Made by a program: the position numbers and the translations under genes | The notes under the pieces: generated by a model | What the model saw: the letters and a program-made list of their open reading frames with translations, nothing else | Told to the model about the DNA's origin: nothing | Databases searched by the model: none | Shown: positions 21,174 through 25,021 of the stretch, in pieces | Layout: each line of letters begins with the position of its first letter | Position numbering within the stretch: position 1 is the stretch's first letter | NCBI GenBank assembly: GCA_023132135.1 | Contig: JAGLYR010000001.1 | Span: 1 to 25,021 of the forward strand | Direction of reading: 5' to 3' | Source: Candidatus Eiseniibacteriota bacterium | GTDB lineage: Bacteria > Arandabacterota > Arandabacteria > JAGLYR01 | Length of the DNA: 25,021 nucleotides

Positions 21174-21202
21174 AGTGTAGCACATCTGCGCCGGGAAGTA
21201 AA
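21174..21202 (-). promoter_or_regulatory. Predicted promoter of the lipoprotein gene
   Basis: TTTACT (21202-21197) and TACACT (21179-21174), with an extended TGC before the -10 box, are spaced by 17 nt on the minus strand. The predicted leader is about 185-190 nt; I see no known riboswitch in it. The gene-free stretch 20983-21330 contains only this leader and promoter and the composite repeat. Confidence 0.4.
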
Positions 21203-21207
21203 CCCTG

Positions 21208-21329
21208 AAAAGGAGAAGGGCATCAGAGACGTGCCCCGTGCTTCGTGCTCCGTGCTCCGTTCAAGGAGAAGGGCATGAGAGACAGTCCCTAGTCCGTAGT
21301 CCATAGTCCAAGGAGAAAGGCATCAGGGA
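21208..21329. repeat. Composite repeat with three conserved boxes and two heptad arrays
   Basis: The order is: box (21208-21230), GTGCYYC-type heptads GTGCCCC, GTGCTTC, GTGCTCC, GTGCTCC (21231-21258), box (21261-21283), AGTCC-type heptads AGTCCCT, AGTCCGT, AGTCCAT, AGTCC (21284-21309), and box (21310-21329). Each box contains AAGGAGAARGGCATSAG. The second half matches 9868-9930 closely. The array ends 1 nt before the stop codon of the COG3044-type gene. Confidence 0.75.
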
Positions 21330-21330
21330 T

Positions 21331-23040
21331 TCATGAATAATCCAGGCTGATTTCCAGCGTCCGCAATCTATTCAGAGCCGCCGCCAGTTCGAGCGCCCGG
21401 AATTCCGCGTAGTCTCCAATCCGCCGCGGATCGATGGTGTCCAGACCGCCCTGCCGGATTTGTTCCTCCACAGCATGAGCAATCTCTCGCACGGACCGAC
21501 GGCCATCCATCAAGTTCTCCCGGGCGTAGTAGAGAGCCTGCCCGATGGCGTTGAGCTGCCCTTCATCCACCAGCTGCTCGACCGCCGTGAGGTCGATAGC
21601 GTGTTTGCCGAAGAGAATGGTCTTCAAACCGCGGGCACCGATCTTGACCCCCCGTTTCCCCTTGCCCGGATCCAGGCTGCCACGGACGGGAATCCGGGGC
21701 CGCACTTCTCCAAAGCCTTCCCCTCCTTCAGACGCTCTCTCGGAAGCGTACTTCTCCGAGATAGCCCTGGCCTCGGCCGTCACATCCCTCGCAGCGTAGG
21801 ATTCCATGGCGATGACGGTGTCAGCCGATTCGAAGTAGTCACCTGAGCCTCCCATTACGAGAACCGTGGATATACCGAGGTCCCCGTACAGCTGCCGGAC
21901 TTTGTCCACGAACGGAACGATGGGCTCGTTTGCCTTGGCGATGAGCTCCTGCATCCGATGGTCCCGGATCATGAAGTTGGTTGCCGACGTATCCTCGTCC
22001 ACCAGAAGGACATCCGCCCCAACCTCCAGGGCTTCGATGATGTTGGCCGCCTGCGACGTCGATCCGCTGGCATCGTCCGTGGAGAACCGCCCTGTATCCC
22101 GCCCGAAGGGAAGATGGCTGATGAAAGGATCAATTCCCACTTTCTCGATCCGCCGGCCATCCTCTGCGCGGATCTTGCAGGCGGTCCGCGTGGTCACGAC
22201 CCACTCCCGCCCGTCCCCGGGGATGTGATTGTAGACTCCGGCCTCCAATGCCGAGAGCAACGTCGACTTCCCGTGGAACCCTCCCCCCACAATGAGGGTC
22301 ACGCCCTCGAGAATCCCCATCCCGGAAACGGTGCTCCCCGACGGGAGCGTGAAACTCCTCCGCAGGGACTGCGGCGAGTGGAAAGGCACCACATGTCCTT
22401 CCACCATGGGGCGATCATCGACGCCGGAGCGTCTTGGGAGAACGGCGCCGTCCGCCACAAAGGCCACCAATCCCGCCTCCTCCAGTTGTTCCCGGAGCCG
22501 GTCGGCATCTTCGTTGGTCTGGAGGTGCGTTTCCAGCGCCCGCGCCTCGAGCGAAGCAAAGGATAGGGAACGCTCCACAATCTCGGGCAGGTGCTCACAC
22601 AACATGCTCACCGCCGCGCGTCCCAGTACCCGGCGGCCTGCGGCCGGAAGTCCGCCGTAGAAGCGAGCTTCTATGAAACCAGCCTCTATGCGGATTGAGC
22701 TCCGATCCAGGATTTCCTGACCCGGCCGGACCATCGAGATTTCCCCGCTCTTCCCCGAGCCCCTCCTCTCCGAGAACCGGCGGCACTCCACCGCAAAGCG
22801 CCGGGCAAGGAAATCCCCGAGCGCCACGATTCGGGATCGGCTCGCGAAGCAGGACGCCGGGAATCCGGCGCGGTCGCGTGGAACCCGGACCCTCAGGCGT
22901 GATGGCCGCGCGAAGGGATCCCCCTGCACGTGATCGACAATGAGCTCAAACCCGGGGAACCGGTAGTCGCCCCTGAGATCCTGGTACGCCCTGTATCCCC
23001 TGCCATCGATCCGCTCGCAGGTTTGCCTCAATCTCTCCAC
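21331..23040 (-). CDS. Predicted ATPase of the ABC class (COG3044-type)
   Basis: A 569-residue soluble P-loop protein matching the predicted ABC-class ATPase family. The N-terminal domain has IDGRGYRAYQDLRGDY (11-26) and VDHVQGDPFARPSR (35-48), the most conserved part of the family. The ATPase core follows: Walker A GGGFHGKST (252-260), a signature-like SGSTSQA (325-331) and Walker B VLLVDEDTSA (344-353). No membrane segment or transporter partner is present, so it is not a transport ATPase; the family function is unknown. I place the start at GTG 23040 with GGGAGG (23052-23047) 6 nt upstream, because the family N-terminus begins here; ATG 23046 overlaps that site. The gene stands alone; its 5' side abuts copy 1 of a two-hairpin repeat. 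Confidence 0.88.
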   Translation of the reverse strand: MERLRQTCERIDGRGYRAYQDLRGDYRFPGFELIVDHVQGDPFARPSRLRVRVPRDRAGFPASCFASRSRIVALGDFLARRFAVECRRFSERRGSGKSGEISMVRPGQEILDRSSIRIEAGFIEARFYGGLPAAGRRVLGRAAVSMLCEHLPEIVERSLSFASLEARALETHLQTNEDADRLREQLEEAGLVAFVADGAVLPRRSGVDDRPMVEGHVVPFHSPQSLRRSFTLPSGSTVSGMGILEGVTLIVGGGFHGKSTLLSALEAGVYNHIPGDGREWVVTTRTACKIRAEDGRRIEKVGIDPFISHLPFGRDTGRFSTDDASGSTSQAANIIEALEVGADVLLVDEDTSATNFMIRDHRMQELIAKANEPIVPFVDKVRQLYGDLGISTVLVMGGSGDYFESADTVIAMESYAARDVTAEARAISEKYASERASEGGEGFGEVRPRIPVRGSLDPGKGKRGVKIGARGLKTILFGKHAIDLTAVEQLVDEGQLNAIGQALYYARENLMDGRRSVREIAHAVEEQIRQGGLDTIDPRRIGDYAEFRALELAAALNRLRTLEISLDYS

Positions 23041-23066
23041 AGTCATCCTCCCGGCCATCATCTCTC

Positions 23067-23170
23067 GATGCGGACGGCGTGGAAGCCGTCCCTCCAGTCT
23101 GAACGTGCGCATTGCCTATATATGGAGGGTCGGGTTCAACCCCGACCATTCCCCGACCATTATCCCTGGC
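23067..23170. repeat. Two-hairpin dispersed repeat, copy 1
   Basis: It contains GGACGGC (23072-23078) pairing with GCCGTCC (23085-23091), and GGTCGGG (23128-23134) pairing with CCCGACC (23141-23147). Between the two stems is a conserved linker with CTCCAGTCTGAACGTGCGCA. It lies within 30 nt of the ribosome-binding site of the ABC-class ATPase gene, so it is in that gene's leader or promoter region. Confidence 0.8.
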
Positions 23171-23392
23171 TAAAAACCGGCCATTCCGGTGACTACTATT
23201 CAGCCTTCGATTCCCCGAAGGGGAAATTCCCACTTCCGCGGAAGTTCTAACCGATTTGCGAGTATTCAATTACGACATTGACGAATACTGAGCATGACTG
23301 GCATAGCAGTTGCTCAGATCAGGAGTGTTCGTCGTCTGCCGGGATACGTACTACGGCGCCGCAGCAGGTGGCTGATGAGAAACGCGGCTTGG
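23171..23392. other. Gene-free spacer with small palindromes
   Basis: Between the two copies of the two-hairpin repeat are ACCGG...CCGGT (23176-23190), TTCCCCGAAGGGGAA (23211-23225) and the perfect palindrome CTTCCGCGGAAG (23233-23244). I see no coding region or convincing promoter. Confidence 0.5.
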
Positions 23393-23493
23393 GATGTGGA
23401 CGGCGTGGAAGCCTTCCCTCCAGTCTGAACGTGCGCATTGCCCATATGGAGGGTCGGGCTCCACCCCGACCATCCCGCGGCCCTTATCCCGGC
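23393..23493. repeat. Two-hairpin dispersed repeat, copy 2
   Basis: It matches copy 1 over about 100 bp with roughly 88% identity by eye. The second stem (GGTCGGG/CCCGACC) is kept with a changed loop (CTCCAC for TTCAAC). The first stem has one mismatch (GCCTTCC). It is in direct orientation, about 325 bp from copy 1. Confidence 0.8.
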
Positions 23494-23807
23494 GATACAT
23501 GAAAGGAGCCCCATGCTGATCCGGCGAGACCGGAGGCCAGAGACAACCGGAGATACAGGTTCTAAGGAACCGCTCCCGACAAAGCGCAATGGGAACGGGA
23601 TCCGCGTCGTGACTACCCTCTTCAGGCGTACCGGTTCGGACCGTGCAAGTGCGCGGGTCGTCCGGTGCGCCTACCATAGCGGGGCCCAGCGACAGGCCAA
23701 CACGCCGCTGACACGGGTCGTGAACGCCCGCCCGTCTCGATCCAGATAGAGCCGTTAGCAATGCAATTTGACCCAAGCCAGCGCCTCGACTTGACCTGAG
23801 GACTCAA
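23494..23807. other. Gene-free stretch after the DUF1848 gene
   Basis: I find no convincing gene, tRNA or terminator here. A plus-strand ATG at 23513 has AAAGGAG upstream and opens 78 basic, low-complexity codons (to 23749), but codon use and lack of recognisable sequence make it doubtful. A small hairpin GGTTC-TAAG-GAACC is also present. Confidence 0.4.
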
Positions 23808-24629
23808 CTAGCGGAGTCTTCCCCACTCTCCCGGCGCTGGCTTGCGGAACAAGGGGTTGGCATAGCAGTACAGGCAACCATGGACACACGGGCCGTACCA
23901 GCCGATGTCGATGGAGTGAGTGCATCCGCAGAGATCTCTCTGCCCCTTTGCCCTGGCCCGAGAGCACCGCTCCCGGGCCGGGTGAATCTGCCCCAGCACC
24001 GCGCCGTCGATGCACTTGCCCCTGGGCCAGCCCGGAACACAGCACCCTTGCAGGTGCAGACCCATTTGTTCCGAGACCCGGCGAAGGCGCTTCGCTTCGG
24101 CTGCCCGCCTTGCAGAGACGGGCTCCTTCACCTCCACCCCCACTCTCGCCAACCGCGTCTCCACCTTGCGATAGATCTGCATCCAGGACACGATGATCCT
24201 CCGGATCCCATGACGGGCGGCACCCTGCGCCACAGTTTCGAAATGGTCGAGGTTGCAGTATTCTCTCCCGTCCGGAAGCCGAAGATGAACGATGGGGTCG
24301 AATCGAACAGCCAGATGCTCCGGCCCGGAAACCAGATCCGCCAGATCAGCCAGAATCCCGAGGCTGTCCTCCATAGGGGGAACCCTGGGTTCAAGAGGAC
24401 TTGCCCCCATCCCCGTGATGGTCACGTGCAGGAAGACCGAAGTGTATCTCGCTATGCAGCGTCTGAGGATCGCATTGTCGACGAGGAGACGGGGGGCCTT
24501 GGTCCAGATCACAACTGTGTGCGTCTGCTCCGGTGGGAACCTCTCGGCAAGAATTGCCAGCAGACGATCCGGGCAGCTGGCAACCATGTCGATTCGTCGG
24601 GAAGCGGAGACAACGGGTTTCAGTGGCAT
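23808..24629 (-). CDS. DUF1848 family radical-SAM-like protein
   Basis: A 273-residue protein of the DUF1848 family. Family landmarks are VVSASRRIDMVA (6-17), IWTKAP (41-46), TITGMGASPLEP (70-81), VRFDPIVH (108-115) and the cysteine-rich end CGCTHSIDIGWYGPC (234-248). That end leads into CVHGCLYC (248-255), which has the CX3CX2C spacing of radical SAM 4Fe-4S sites but lies at the C-terminus. The chemistry is unknown. I use ATG 24629, 13 nt after the stop of the upstream gene, because the family N-terminus begins there; the ribosome-binding site is weak, so coupling to the upstream gene is likely. It could share an operon with the partial beta-propeller gene. The frame from 24686 would add 19 unrelated residues. 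Confidence 0.85.
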   Translation of the reverse strand: MPLKPVVSASRRIDMVASCPDRLLAILAERFPPEQTHTVVIWTKAPRLLVDNAILRRCIARYTSVFLHVTITGMGASPLEPRVPPMEDSLGILADLADLVSGPEHLAVRFDPIVHLRLPDGREYCNLDHFETVAQGAARHGIRRIIVSWMQIYRKVETRLARVGVEVKEPVSARRAAEAKRLRRVSEQMGLHLQGCCVPGWPRGKCIDGAVLGQIHPARERCSRARAKGQRDLCGCTHSIDIGWYGPCVHGCLYCYANPLFRKPAPGEWGRLR

Positions 24630-24642
24630 GGCTGCCCGGCAC

Positions 24643-25021
24643 TCACTGCTCAGATGCATGGATGTGATACAGATACGCGCTGCCACAGGTCACGAACAGA
24701 ACCTCGTCCCCAGACTCGGACAGCCTGAGATCACGCGACATCCCGAAGCAGCGGGAATTCTTCCTTCTCCAGATCATGGTTCCGTCTTCGTCGTAGACGG
24801 CGATACCGCCGGCGGGTGGGTCACCCATACTGAAGGAGAGAAGTCCGATCATCTTCCCATCACCGGAAAAGACCACCCGGTCGGGGGCCATGGCCGGATC
24901 TCCCAGATCCTCCCCCGCGTTGCTTGTCCAGAGGAGTTCCCCCTTTTCCCCATCGAAGAGCGCCAACACGTAGGATCGGACGTCTCCTCTCACCGCCCAA
25001 CCCACTGCAACGCGGGTTCCG
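24643..25021 (-). CDS. Partial beta-propeller (PQQ/WD-like) protein, C-terminal end
   Basis: About 125 C-terminal residues are present; the frame stays open to the window edge (GTRVAVGWAVRGD...), so the start is missing. Blade-like repeats include YVLALFDGEKGELLWTS and IAVYDEDGTMIWRRKN, with DG/GD turns and W-ending strands as in PQQ or Kelch-type propellers. The protein ends in SAYLYHIHASEQ. The TGA (24645-24643) is 13 nt before the DUF1848 ATG. Its function and location in the cell cannot be judged from this fragment. Confidence 0.7.
   Translation of the reverse strand, partial: GTRVAVGWAVRGDVRSYVLALFDGEKGELLWTSNAGEDLGDPAMAPDRVVFSGDGKMIGLLSFSMGDPPAGGIAVYDEDGTMIWRRKNSRCFGMSRDLRLSESGDEVLFVTCGSAYLYHIHASEQ

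Noticed and set aside
21208-21329. CRISPR-like array
   Set aside because: The repeated boxes separate low-complexity heptads, not unique spacers; there are only three boxes and no cas genes.
23513-23749. Small plus-strand ORF (78 codons) with AAAGGAG before ATG
   Set aside because: Basic, compositionally odd translation with no recognisable sequence and no neighbour on its strand; the ribosome-binding site may be chance.

Overview
The window looks like a stretch of chromosome from an uncultured, high-GC (roughly 60% by eye), Gram-negative-type bacterium. Two lines of evidence point to the FCB-type candidate phyla such as Eisenbacteria or Krumholzibacteriota. One is a very large secreted gingipain-family (C25) peptidase ending in a FlgD-like/T9SS-style C-terminal domain. 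The other is the mix of DUF362/ferredoxin pairs, M48 lipoproteins, outer-membrane barrels and degenerate heptad repeats between genes. This placement is inference; there is no rRNA or marker gene here to settle it. No phage, plasmid, insertion sequence, CRISPR array, tRNA or rRNA was found.

Almost all genes lie on the minus strand. Reading rightmost first: a truncated beta-propeller gene and a DUF1848 radical-SAM-like gene (25021-23808); a 767-nt gene-free stretch with two copies of a two-hairpin repeat; a COG3044-type ABC-class ATPase (23040-21331); a gene-free stretch with a composite heptad repeat; a lipoprotein with a SmpA/BamE-like tail (20982-20092). Next comes a six-gene block, probably one operon, 19943-12746. 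It holds an apparently exported MEMO1-AMMECR1 fusion, ABC ATPase, ABC-2 permease, M48 metallopeptidase lipoprotein, polytopic membrane protein and a TPR/HExxH exported protein. Its junctions are mostly 4-nt stop/start overlaps (GTGA, TTGA, TTGA).

The region 12745-9752 changes polarity. It contains a candidate plus-strand small RNA with its own promoter and terminator (about 12579-12684), an RF-1/GGQ-domain release-factor-like gene (minus), and a plus-strand pair. That pair is an NSS-family sodium symporter, whose promoter predicts a leaderless mRNA, followed by a small membrane-anchored exported protein. To the left, on the minus strand, are the C25 peptidase; a 36-residue lysine-rich small protein with a strong ribosome-binding site; a tRNA-queuosine mannosyltransferase (QTMAN/GTDC1)-like enzyme; a three-gene operon of Tat-exported DUF362 protein, NapH-NapG-like polyferredoxin and RsgA GTPase; and an outer-membrane barrel protein at the left edge.

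The most unusual features are not classical genes. They are (i) a scattered family of degenerate 7- and 8-nt period arrays, two of which share conserved boxes; (ii) a 36-bp tandem duplication of the ATPase/permease junction that multiplies the permease start site; (iii) the promoter-hairpin-terminator unit at 12544-12684; and (iv) the 36-residue gene paired with the QTMAN-like enzyme. Promoters proposed here share a TTGAC-like -35 box and mostly a 17-nt spacer, which is consistent across the window but untested.
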